In this document: positions 1 through 6,652 of the stretch, one piece after another
Layout of the letters: every line of letters begins with the position of its first letter
Position numbering within the stretch: position 1 is the stretch's first letter
From: Peptococcaceae bacterium
GTDB taxonomy: Bacteria > Bacillota > Desulfotomaculia > Desulfotomaculales > Desulfocucumaceae
Reading direction: 5' to 3'
DNA: 21,378 nucleotides
Assembly: GCA_013336365.1 (NCBI GenBank)
Contig: JAAXTT010000012.1
Coordinates: forward strand, 1-21,378
Notes under the pieces: model-generated
Database searches by the model: none
Seen by the model: the letters and a program-made list of their open reading frames with translations, nothing else
What the model was told of the DNA's origin: nothing
Position numbers and translations under genes: made by a program

Positions 1-22
1 CATAGACTGGAGGAGTGTCGGA

Positions 23-778
23 GTGATATATTTCATTGGTGCAGGACCCGGGGACCCGGAGCTTATTACAGTAAAGGGCGCTAAAGTCCTTGCTCAAGCT
101 CAGATTATTATTTATGCCGGGTCTTTGGTAAATATAGATATTGTATATGAGCTGGGCAGATCTGATGCAGTGTTGCATAACAGTGCTACGATGAATCTGG
201 ATGAAATTATTGAGGTCATGAAGGCTGCTGACTTGGAAGGAAAGACAGTAGCAAGGCTACATACCGGGGATCCCTCCATTTATGGAGCAATTCAAGAGCA
301 GATGGATGCTTTGACTAAGCTGGGAATTTCCTTTGAAGTAATTCCCGGGGTGAGTTCTGTTTTTGCAGCAGCCGCTGCCATACCTCATGAGCTCACCTTG
401 CCGGGGATTAGTCAAACAGTCATTCTTACCAGACTTGAAGGCAGAACTCCGGTGCCGGACAAGGAACAATTGAAGAGTTTGGCTCAGCATAACTGCACAA
501 TGGCCATATTTCTAAGTATTAATCAGATCGAACGAGTAGTGGAAGAGTTGGCAGCCGGGGGTTACAAATCGGATACGGGAGTAGTTGTAGTGGAAAGGGC
601 TTCCTGGCCTGACCAAAGGGTGATTAGAGGGAGACTGGACAATATTGTCGATTTGATAAAGGTGTCCGGGATAACAAGACAGGCATTGATTTTGGTAGGC
701 AAGGTCTTTTCGGATGATTACCAGTTATCTAAGCTTTATGATAAAAATTTTTCCCATGGATTCAGGGTGTCAAAATAA
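23..778 (+). CDS. cbiF: Cobalt-precorrin-4 C11-methyltransferase (CbiF/CobM)
   Basis: SAM-dependent methyltransferase that methylates C11 of (cobalt-)precorrin-4 in the cytoplasm, in the middle of corrin ring synthesis. The 251-residue protein opens with the tetrapyrrole methylase glycine loop GAGPGDPEL (residues 6-14). It has the CobM/CbiF signature YAGSLV (31-36), a second SAM-site motif TGDPSIYGA (81-89) and a PGVSS loop (109-113). Its length is normal for the family. The GTG start is supported by a GGAGGAG Shine-Dalgarno (SD) sequence about 8 bases upstream and by the family N-terminus starting right there. The stop overlaps the ATG of cbiG by one base (TAATG), so translational coupling is likely. 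It is the first complete gene of a cobalamin operon whose start lies left of the window. The choice between CbiF (cobalt form) and CobM (cobalt-free) rests on the neighbours cbiG and cbiX, which mark the anaerobic route. Confidence 0.95.
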   Translation: MIYFIGAGPGDPELITVKGAKVLAQAQIIIYAGSLVNIDIVYELGRSDAVLHNSATMNLDEIIEVMKAADLEGKTVARLHTGDPSIYGAIQEQMDALTKLGISFEVIPGVSSVFAAAAAIPHELTLPGISQTVILTRLEGRTPVPDKEQLKSLAQHNCTMAIFLSINQIERVVEELAAGGYKSDTGVVVVERASWPDQRVIRGRLDNIVDLIKVSGITRQALILVGKVFSDDYQLSKLYDKNFSHGFRVSK

Positions 779-1845
779 TGAGAATAGCAGTTTTAGCACT
801 AACACACAAGGGTGCTGCCTTGGGAGTAAAGGTAGCTAACTGTCTGAATATGCAACAGCATCAAGCTGAGGTTTTTTCTCAGGATTCGATAGCTTCTCAA
901 ATTAGTGAGGTTAGTCCCTTCGAGGGTTCCTTCCGGGAATCAGTTGAGACGCTTTTTAAATCCTGTGATGCACTAATAATGATTATGGCCTTGGGGATTG
1001 TTATCAGGACAATCTCCGGTCATATAACGGATAAATATAAGGACCCTGCTGTGGTTGTAATGGATGAAGAGGGGGCATATATTATTAGTGCCTTAAGTGG
1101 ACATGTGGGCGGAGCCAATGATCTTGCCAGGCAGATTGCTGACGCCATAGGTTCCATTCCGGTAATAACTACAGCTACCGATGTAAATAATGTTCCGGCC
1201 TTGGATATTTTTGCCAGAAATTATTGCCTTAGGGCAATTCCCAAGAATGCAGTAAAAAGCGCAAATGCTGCTCTAGCCAGAGGCGAAAATATTATATTGC
1301 ACACTGAAGTTGATTTGCCGGCAGATAATAGTATCCAGCTTAAGGTTCAGAGGCTGGGTCAGCCATCAGAGGAAGCAGAAAAATTTAAGATTCTAGTCAG
1401 CAATCGGGGGAAAATTAATACAGAAAAATGGGATATAATCCTGTATCCTATTAATCTAGTGATAGGTCTTGGTTGTAAGCGGGGAGTTTTTGTTGAGGAA
1501 GTTTTAAAAGAAATATATAATGCCCTAGAAATGATAGATCGAAGTGTTTTTTCGGTAAAAGCCCTTAGTACTATTGAGGCAAAGACCGGTGAGGCGGCTC
1601 TTATTGAGGCAGCGGCAAGGCTGGAAGTGCCATTGATAGGTCATAAGGCAGAAGAAATTGAGTATTGTATCTATGAGCATAAATTAACAAAGTCGGATAG
1701 GGTTGCAGAAAGAATGGGGGTGGGCGGTGTATGCGAACCAGCAGCGATTTTAGCGTGTCCGGGAGGAAAACTTCTTCTGAAGAAAACAATAGGTTCGGGA
1801 ATAACGGTGGCTATAGCAGGGGCAGACTGCAGGTGGTGGGAATAG
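778..1845 (+). CDS. cbiG: Cobalt-precorrin-5A hydrolase (CbiG)
   Basis: Opens the delta-lactone ring of cobalt-precorrin-5A and releases the C2 fragment as acetaldehyde. This step is specific to the anaerobic cobalamin pathway. The protein has 355 residues. The N-terminal CbiG domain holds ALGIVIRTISGH (71-82) and SGHVGGAN (107-114). A middle section follows, then a C-terminal domain starting around GLGCKRG (230-236) and ending with the conserved VCEPAAILA segment and a TVAIA tail. All three CbiG sections are present, and the length is normal. The ATG overlaps the cbiF stop by one base. Its last 115 bases are also open in the cbiH frame. The conserved CbiG C-terminus is clearly read in this frame, so cbiG is not truncated there. 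Confidence 0.95.
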   Translation: MRIAVLALTHKGAALGVKVANCLNMQQHQAEVFSQDSIASQISEVSPFEGSFRESVETLFKSCDALIMIMALGIVIRTISGHITDKYKDPAVVVMDEEGAYIISALSGHVGGANDLARQIADAIGSIPVITTATDVNNVPALDIFARNYCLRAIPKNAVKSANAALARGENIILHTEVDLPADNSIQLKVQRLGQPSEEAEKFKILVSNRGKINTEKWDIILYPINLVIGLGCKRGVFVEEVLKEIYNALEMIDRSVFSVKALSTIEAKTGEAALIEAAARLEVPLIGHKAEEIEYCIYEHKLTKSDRVAERMGVGGVCEPAAILACPGGKLLLKKTIGSGITVAIAGADCRWWE

Positions 1846-2555
1846 GTCCCGGATCAAAAGATCTGATAACCCCAAGAGCATTGAAGGCATTAGCTGATGC
1901 TCAAGTGGTGGTTGGCTATAAAACCTACATAGATTTACTTGGCGATCTTCTGAATAATATTGAAATAATAAGTACCGGAATGACAAAGGAAATTCAGCGC
2001 TGTCAGGCTGCTATAGATGAAACTCTCACAGGAAAGAGAGTTGTTGTGATTTCCAGTGGTGACCCCGGGGTTTATGGGATGGCAGGATTGCTTTTGGAAA
2101 TGATTGAAAAGGAAGGGCTAGGGTCAAAGATAGATATAGAGATTATTCCGGGAATTACTTCAGCCAATGCATCTGCGGCAAGGCTGGGAGCACCATTGAT
2201 GCATGATTTTGCTGTTGTCAGCTTAAGTGACTTGCTGACTCCTTGGGATGTTATCCGGGAGCGAGTGAGAGCTGCTGTTGCTGCAGACTATGTGCTTATC
2301 TTGTATAATCCGGCAAGTCATAAGAGAACCAGTCAGATAGTAAAGGTTATAGATATTGTAAAAGAGTATCGCTTGGGAAGCAATCCGGCAGGTATTGTCC
2401 GCAATGCTGAAAGAGCCGAGGAAGAGGTAATTATTACTGATATCGATCACTTGCTTGATTATAGAATTGATATGTTTAGCACTGTATTTATCGGGAACAG
2501 CAATACCAAAATATTGGGGGAATTCATGGTGACTCCGAGAGGATACAGCCTGTGA
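1731..2555 (+). CDS. cbiH: Cobalt-factor III / precorrin-3B C17-methyltransferase (CbiH/CobJ)
   Basis: SAM-dependent methyltransferase that methylates C17 and drives ring contraction of the cobalt-containing intermediate. The tetrapyrrole methylase fold is shown by VVGIGPGS (residues 35-42), SSGDPGVYGMAG in the middle, and PGITSANASAARLGAPLMHDFAVVSLSDLLTPW, quoted here only as the landmark PGITSANASAARLG. The start is uncertain. ATG at 1731 gives 274 residues and has a G-rich SD-like stretch about 7 bases upstream. It adds about 34 residues, read out of frame from the cbiG 3' end, that do not resemble the family N-terminus. GTG at 1833 gives 240 residues, close to the usual family length, and starts directly at the first beta strand with an AGGGG about 10 bases upstream. 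I give the longest form but consider 1833 at least as likely. The stop overlaps the GTG of cbiJ (GTGA). Confidence 0.92.
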   Translation: MRTSSDFSVSGRKTSSEENNRFGNNGGYSRGRLQVVGIGPGSKDLITPRALKALADAQVVVGYKTYIDLLGDLLNNIEIISTGMTKEIQRCQAAIDETLTGKRVVVISSGDPGVYGMAGLLLEMIEKEGLGSKIDIEIIPGITSANASAARLGAPLMHDFAVVSLSDLLTPWDVIRERVRAAVAADYVLILYNPASHKRTSQIVKVIDIVKEYRLGSNPAGIVRNAERAEEEVIITDIDHLLDYRIDMFSTVFIGNSNTKILGEFMVTPRGYSL

Positions 2556-3337
2556 TTTTAGTAATTGGCGGGACCTCAGATGGCAGAGAGATAGCTCAAC
2601 AACTGGAAAAGCATGGTTGTAAAGTATTAGTCAGCACAGCAACAGATTATGGGTATAATATTGCGAAGAGCTGTGGTCTTAATGCTGTCCAAGGCAGACT
2701 GAATCGTCAGGGACTGGTTTCCCTAATAGAAAATTATTCAATCAGGCTTGTTGTAGATGCATCCCATCCTTATGCAGAGGAAATTACCGAAAACACAACA
2801 TATGCCTGCAGAAAAAAAGAGATTGCTTATATCCGCTATTCTCGCCCTAAGGGGAAATCAATCGATAACCCATTAGTTGTGGAAGTTGAAAGCTATCAGC
2901 AGGCTGTTGAAAAGGCTAGCAATCTTGGGGACAGCATTTTTTTAACTATTGGTAGCAAAAATTCCGGACTTTTTATAGAGTCATTGGGGCCAAAAAATAA
3001 ACGATTAATCCTTAGAATAACTCCTGATCCGGTAATTATTGCTGATTTGCTGAACATGGGAGTTGCTCCGGCTGATTTGATTGCAATACAGGGCCCCTTT
3101 AGTGAAAGTATAAATATTGCAATGCTGAATCACTTCAAAGCAGATGTGCTGGTTACTAAGGAGAGTGGCAGGGAAGGCGGTTTTCAGGAAAAGATTTCAG
3201 CTGCAATTAAACTGGGAATACCTGTGATAGTAATTAAAAGGCCTCCGGAACCCCCGGGAGCAACAGGCAGCATCAAGGAAACAATTGAGAAAGCTCTGGT
3301 CTTGTTAAAGATCAATATATTGGAAATAGAGGAGTGA
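2552..3337 (+). CDS. cbiJ: Cobalt-precorrin-6A reductase (CbiJ/CobK)
   Basis: NAD(P)H-dependent reductase of the corrin macrocycle at the precorrin-6A stage. The 261-residue protein begins with the family's nucleotide-binding start ILVIGGTSDGRE (2-13) and carries the conserved DASHPYAEEIT block (69-79). Near the C-terminus lie VTKESGREGGFQEK and IVIKRPPEP, also characteristic of CbiJ/CobK. The GTG start overlaps the cbiH stop in a GTGA arrangement and is preceded by GAGAGGA, so it is probably translationally coupled. The length fits the family. The cofactor (NADH rather than NADPH) is expected for CbiJ but cannot be read from the sequence. Confidence 0.93.
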   Translation: MILVIGGTSDGREIAQQLEKHGCKVLVSTATDYGYNIAKSCGLNAVQGRLNRQGLVSLIENYSIRLVVDASHPYAEEITENTTYACRKKEIAYIRYSRPKGKSIDNPLVVEVESYQQAVEKASNLGDSIFLTIGSKNSGLFIESLGPKNKRLILRITPDPVIIADLLNMGVAPADLIAIQGPFSESINIAMLNHFKADVLVTKESGREGGFQEKISAAIKLGIPVIVIKRPPEPPGATGSIKETIEKALVLLKINILEIEE

Positions 3338-3345
3338 TTGTAGCA

Positions 3346-3711
3346 ATGAAAACCGGGGTAATTATATTAGGACATGGCAGCAGGTCTGAGGATGCTCAGG
3401 TAATACTGGATAATTTGGTTAACCAAATAAAGGACAGGGGCATTTATTATTATGTGGAGGGTGCAATGCTTCAGTTTAACCAGCCGGATCTTGCCCTAGC
3501 TATTTCCGAGGCGATTGGAAAAAATGTGGAAAAAGTAATAGTTGTTCCTCTTTTTATTTTTAACGGGATTCATATGAAAGAGGATATTCCTGAAATACTG
3601 GAGCAGGAAAGAGTTAAATATCCTGATATAGAAATTGAATTGGCCGGAAATATTGGTGCTGATAGTAGAATTGCCGAGATATTGTTGGACAGGATCAAGG
3701 AGGTTGTTTAG
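3346..3711 (+). CDS. cbiX: Sirohydrochlorin cobaltochelatase, short form (CbiX-S)
   Basis: Inserts Co2+ into sirohydrochlorin, the entry step of the cobalt-early cobalamin route. From the ATG at 3346 the protein has 121 residues, i.e. a single chelatase domain (CbiX-S type), which in known members acts as a homodimer. The two metal-binding histidines of the family are visible: His10 in ILGHGSR and His76 in GIHMKEDIP. I chose ATG 3346 because GGAG at 3331-3334 lies 11 bases upstream and the protein then starts at the first beta strand. GTG at 3334 is in frame but overlaps that SD and would add only MIVA. A sirohydrochlorin ferrochelatase (SirB-like) role cannot be excluded, but the surrounding cbi genes favour cobalt. 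Confidence 0.88.
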   Translation: MKTGVIILGHGSRSEDAQVILDNLVNQIKDRGIYYYVEGAMLQFNQPDLALAISEAIGKNVEKVIVVPLFIFNGIHMKEDIPEILEQERVKYPDIEIELAGNIGADSRIAEILLDRIKEVV

Positions 3712-4331
3712 TGGAAATAATAACAGATCCCAAGATAATTGAGGCTAAAAGCATGGCTATTATAGAAGAGTGTATTCCTTTTTTGGCAAAAATTCCTGAG
3801 GGTGAGAGAGCAGTAATAAAAAGAATAATTCATACTACAGGAGATCTGGCCATCGCTGAAAATATCAAGATTTCTTCCGGAGCGGTGACTGCGGGAATTG
3901 CTGCCATAAAGGCAGGAAGATCAATAATGACGGATGTTAATATGTTAAGGGTTGGAATTAATTCCGGCAAATTAAAGCAGTTTGCAATTGACTGCTTTTG
4001 CTTGATTAATGACCCGGAGGTTCTTGTGGAGGCGAAGGAAAAAGGGATAACCAGAGCAATGGCAGCAATCAGCAAGGGTGCAAATCTGGCTGATGGAGGA
4101 ATAATAGCTATCGGCAATGCTCCAACAGCATTATTTACTTTGTGTAAAATGATTGATGAGGGCAGAGCCAAACCTGCTTTAGTGGTAGGAACACCGGTTG
4201 GATTTGTAGGTGCTGCCGAGTCAAAGGAAATCTTAGTGAGGGCAGGAATAGAATATATTACCATAACCGGAAATAGGGGAGGCAGCAACATAGCGGCCTC
4301 GGTAATCAATGCTCTGCTATTGCAAGCGTAG
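3711..4331 (+). CDS. cbiC: Cobalt-precorrin-8 methylmutase (CbiC/CobH)
   Basis: Moves the methyl group from C11 to C12, giving (cobalt-)cobyrinate or hydrogenobyrinate without any cofactor. The 206-residue protein contains the conserved IKRIIHTTGDLAIAENI segment with the catalytic histidine at residue 41. It also has TDVNMLRVGI and GGIIAIGNAPTALF, and a C-terminal GTPVGFVGAAESKE plus TGNRGGSN, all family hallmarks. The GTG start overlaps the cbiX stop by one base (TAGTG) and has a strong AGGAGG about 8 bases upstream. This is the last cbi gene of the run. It ends 8 bases from the stop of the convergent P-loop/Asp23 gene, leaving no room for a terminator hairpin between the two stops. Confidence 0.95.
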   Translation: MEIITDPKIIEAKSMAIIEECIPFLAKIPEGERAVIKRIIHTTGDLAIAENIKISSGAVTAGIAAIKAGRSIMTDVNMLRVGINSGKLKQFAIDCFCLINDPEVLVEAKEKGITRAMAAISKGANLADGGIIAIGNAPTALFTLCKMIDEGRAKPALVVGTPVGFVGAAESKEILVRAGIEYITITGNRGGSNIAASVINALLLQA

Positions 4332-4339
4332 ATAATAGT

Positions 4340-5182
4340 TTACCTTCTGAAGCCGGTTCTTTTCATTTGGACATTTTTAATTGAAATATTTATTGACTTT
4401 ACAGATAGGCCGGTCATATATTCCACATTATCCTTGATTATTGTTTGGAGTTTTGCCGAGACCTCAGACAGAGAGTTGCCAAAGTAGAAGGCAGGAGCTA
4501 TTTCGACAATTAAACCATTTTCAGTCTGGTTTATTACTATTTTCCCCGGATTTTTAATAGCGGATATTTCCCGGGTACTTATTTCAATTATTGAAGAAAT
4601 GGCATGCTCGGAAATTGTCATATTTCCATAACAGGTAAAGGTAGGTCTGACAACCGATTGCTCATGCCAACTTTTGACTTGTCGTTTTTTACCTTTTTCT
4701 TTGCCGATTAATATTCTCAGAGGCTCTATCAGAATACCCGGAAAGCCTCTTAACACTTCAATAGTAGGGGCTGGAATCACATGTCTGGAATATTTTGTTC
4801 TGTTAAGACGGGCCTTGTTAATTTCTGCAGGACTGGCAACCTCTTCTATTTTAATATATTTTGAGATTTCCGGAAGATTTAAGGTATTGGCTATTCTTTG
4901 AACCATTCCCACAGAGGTACCTAAAATAAGAATCCTCTCAGGATTATATTTAATAATAGTGTCGGCTGCCAGCTTAGCCATGGTGGGATCATTAAACAAT
5001 GCGGTTTTTATGGCACCTATGCGGGTTGATTGTTTTTTTGCAGTGGTGCCGATCAGGATCTGATTGCCCTTGATTAAAAGTCCATCGTCAATAATTACAT
5101 CAGATTGGGTTTGATGGGCTACCATTATTGCTCTGTGACTTTTCCCAGTTCCACTGGGTCCGATTAACGCAAATATTTGCAA
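4340..5182 (-). CDS. P-loop NTPase fused to an Asp23/Gls24-family domain
   Basis: A 280-residue, probably cytoplasmic protein of unknown function. The N-terminus has a clear Walker A motif, GPSGTGKS (residues 8-15), a possible acidic strand VIIDD (29-33), and a second strand RILILGTS (83-90). I do not recognise a closer NTPase family. A basic linker (about 161-170) leads to a C-terminal domain (about 176-273) that resembles the Asp23/Gls24 (DUF322) family: GNMTISEHAISSIIEISTRE, then a glycine turn and VEIAPAFYFG, and ending with YMTGLSVKSINISIKNV. Asp23/Gls24 proteins are linked to cell-envelope stress and usually consist of this domain alone. The start is TTG with GGAGGT 7 bases upstream. 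No signal peptide or membrane segment is seen. It is transcribed alone and converges with cbiC. Domain calls are from pattern recognition only. Confidence 0.75.
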   Translation of the reverse strand: MQIFALIGPSGTGKSHRAIMVAHQTQSDVIIDDGLLIKGNQILIGTTAKKQSTRIGAIKTALFNDPTMAKLAADTIIKYNPERILILGTSVGMVQRIANTLNLPEISKYIKIEEVASPAEINKARLNRTKYSRHVIPAPTIEVLRGFPGILIEPLRILIGKEKGKKRQVKSWHEQSVVRPTFTCYGNMTISEHAISSIIEISTREISAIKNPGKIVINQTENGLIVEIAPAFYFGNSLSEVSAKLQTIIKDNVEYMTGLSVKSINISIKNVQMKRTGFRR

Positions 5183-5225
5183 TTTTTGTACCTCCAGTAG
5201 TTTGATATTTATTCGACTTTATCTG

Positions 5226-5253
5226 TTGCTAATCCTTTATAAGAAATAATAAT
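5226..5253 (+). promoter_or_regulatory. Possible promoter for the 5283-6089 pair
   Basis: TTGCTA (5226-5231) and AATAAT (5248-5253) are 16 bases apart in the 100-base gap between divergent genes. They match the sigma-A boxes at 4/6 and 5/6 positions. The spacing is slightly short and the region is AT-rich, so this is tentative. Confidence 0.3.
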
Positions 5254-5282
5254 CTGCAATTAGGGAGGTATTCAAAGCAGTT

Positions 5283-5708
5283 ATGTCTACCGAGATGGCA
5301 AGACTGGTTATCAAGGAAATGAGTTTAAAGGAAGAAATCTACGATATTTTGCTAAAAAATATTAAGGAGCTTGATAGAGAAGAAAAAAGGGAGTATTATA
5401 AGTTTTTTCACAATAACAAAAGAACAATAAGAAAAATTATATCCGGCTATTATAAAGATGCACCGTTACCTCTTAAGTACCGAATTGTGACCCACACAGT
5501 GGATAGTATGTTTCAGAAGCAGGGTAATCCTGATATTGTGGATAGTATTGTTATGGATGCTGTGGGCAGAATGCTGATTTATAAAAGACTTAAGGAGAAG
5601 GTAGAGGATGAGGGAGTAAAATTTGCGTCATTAAACAGCTTTCATGGTACTTACTACCTTGTTATACTTGTTATGGTTGCTATGTTTTTTTATTTTAGAG
5701 CTGCCTGA
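5283..5708 (+). CDS. Hypothetical protein with a C-terminal membrane anchor
   Basis: I do not recognise this 141-residue protein. The first 110 residues are highly charged and predicted helical, with Lys/Glu/Arg-rich stretches such as ELDREEKREYYK. A single hydrophobic segment (about 123-139, YYLVILVMVAMFFYF) sits at the very C-terminus. It therefore looks like a tail-anchored cytoplasmic protein. The ATG lies 13 bases after a strong GGGAGGT, which is a rather long spacing. A second in-frame ATG follows four codons later. It ends 12 bases before the TTG of a DUF2512 membrane protein, and its last bases (TGAGGAGG) form that gene's ribosome binding site, so the two are co-transcribed and probably work together. 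No conserved catalytic motif is visible. A sporulation or envelope role is possible but is only a guess from the neighbour. Confidence 0.75.
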   Translation: MSTEMARLVIKEMSLKEEIYDILLKNIKELDREEKREYYKFFHNNKRTIRKIISGYYKDAPLPLKYRIVTHTVDSMFQKQGNPDIVDSIVMDAVGRMLIYKRLKEKVEDEGVKFASLNSFHGTYYLVILVMVAMFFYFRAA

Positions 5709-5720
5709 GGAGGTAATTAT

Positions 5721-6089
5721 TTGAAAATCTTTAAAAGATACTTAAATGCCTTGCTGACAAAATTTTTGTTGTTTGCTCCGTTAATTGGTATGCTTATGCC
5801 TATATACAGTTCTGCAAACATAAAGGAGGCAACGATTACAGCAGTATTGGCAACCCTTGCAGCCTTTTTGACCGCAGATCTGGTCATTTATCCACATTTC
5901 GGTAATTTGCCCGGAATTATTGGAGATGCATTTATTACCATGCTGGTCATGACAGAGATGTCAAAAAGTCTTAATGCAAATTTATCTTGGATAGGTGTAT
6001 TTTTAATTATTGGGATAATAATCATAGGGGAATGGAATTATCATTTATATTTAGACAGAACATTGTTTCCAAGAAGGAAAAGAAAATAA
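5721..6089 (+). CDS. DUF2512 family (YndM-like) small integral membrane protein
   Basis: A 122-residue, strongly hydrophobic protein with about four membrane segments (roughly 10-29, 35-57, 64-80 and 88-104) and a basic C-terminal tail (RRKRK). The segment TADLVIYPHFGNLPGIIGDA (52-71) matches the DUF2512 pattern of a D-L-x-I-x-P strand, then x-F-G-N and a following Asp. Bacillus YndM is the known representative, and its function is not established. The start is TTG, fixed by a strong GAGGAGG about 8 bases upstream that overlaps the previous gene's stop. It ends 31 bases before the convergent rnhA stop, and I see no terminator hairpin in that gap. Confidence 0.8.
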   Translation: MKIFKRYLNALLTKFLLFAPLIGMLMPIYSSANIKEATITAVLATLAAFLTADLVIYPHFGNLPGIIGDAFITMLVMTEMSKSLNANLSWIGVFLIIGIIIIGEWNYHLYLDRTLFPRRKRK

Positions 6090-6120
6090 TGCTCAATCCT
6101 ATATTTACTGATACCCAAGC

Positions 6121-6597
6121 TTACTCCTGATAGCCAACATCCTCTAAGGCAAGGGCGTTTTTCGAGGCATTGACAGCCAGAACATCGCAACGATTGTTAA
6201 ATTCATTTTCAGCATGACCTTTTACCCAGTTCCAGGTTATATCATGCTTATCTTGTAAGCTGGCTACAATTTTCCAAAGGTCGATATTTTTAACCCTTGA
6301 CCGATCACTTTTTGTCCACTGGTTTTGCTGCCATTTTGCCAGCCAGCCCTTATTTATTGCGTCAACAATATATTTACTGTCACTAAACAGACTTACCCGG
6401 CAGGCTGCTTTTAATGCCTCCAGACCCTTAATAACCGCCATTAACTCCATCCTATTGTTGGTTGTTCTTTGATAGCCCGCTGATAATTCCTTGATTGTAT
6501 CCCGATATTTAAGAATAACTCCATACCCCCCCGGGCCCGGGTTTCCCGAACAGGCACCATCGGTATATATTTCCACCTGAATATTATTGGTTGACAA
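6121..6597 (-). CDS. rnhA: Ribonuclease HI
   Basis: Cytoplasmic endonuclease that removes the RNA strand from RNA/DNA hybrids. The 158-residue protein has the complete catalytic set: Asp13 in YTDGACSGNPGPGGYG, Glu51 in NNRMEL, Asp73 in SDSKYIVD and Asp138 in NRCD, plus the loop His128 in GHAENEFNN. A basic handle region with WLAKWQQNQW is also present, as in E. coli RNase HI. The start is TTG, with AGAGGTG about 5 bases upstream and the family N-terminus following directly. It lies 55 bases downstream of an ABC exporter operon on the same strand and has a good -10 box of its own in that gap. It may therefore be transcribed separately as well as by read-through. Confidence 0.96.
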   Translation of the reverse strand: MSTNNIQVEIYTDGACSGNPGPGGYGVILKYRDTIKELSAGYQRTTNNRMELMAVIKGLEALKAACRVSLFSDSKYIVDAINKGWLAKWQQNQWTKSDRSRVKNIDLWKIVASLQDKHDITWNWVKGHAENEFNNRCDVLAVNASKNALALEDVGYQE

Positions 6598-6630
6598 CTC
6601 TACACCTCTTTATAAATTGTTAGTTAGCTG

Positions 6631-6638
6631 ATTATATC
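6631..6638 (-). promoter_or_regulatory. Extended -10 promoter of rnhA
   Basis: On the minus strand the gap upstream of rnhA reads TGATATAAT: a perfect TATAAT (6631-6636 in plus coordinates) preceded by a TG dinucleotide (extended -10). No good -35 lies 17 bases upstream. The start codon is about 34 bases downstream. Confidence 0.5.
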
Positions 6639-6652
6639 ACCTTTGCATCGGC

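Noticed and set aside
1..22. Cobalamin riboswitch or operon promoter before cbiF
   Set aside because: Only 22 bases precede cbiF in the window, and they hold a ribosome binding site. The operon evidently begins further left.
3830..4309. 159-codon open frame on the minus strand opposite cbiC
   Set aside because: It is antisense to a clearly conserved CbiC, has no family resemblance, and its composition (Ala, Ile, Pro, Thr-rich) is that of a reversed coding strand.
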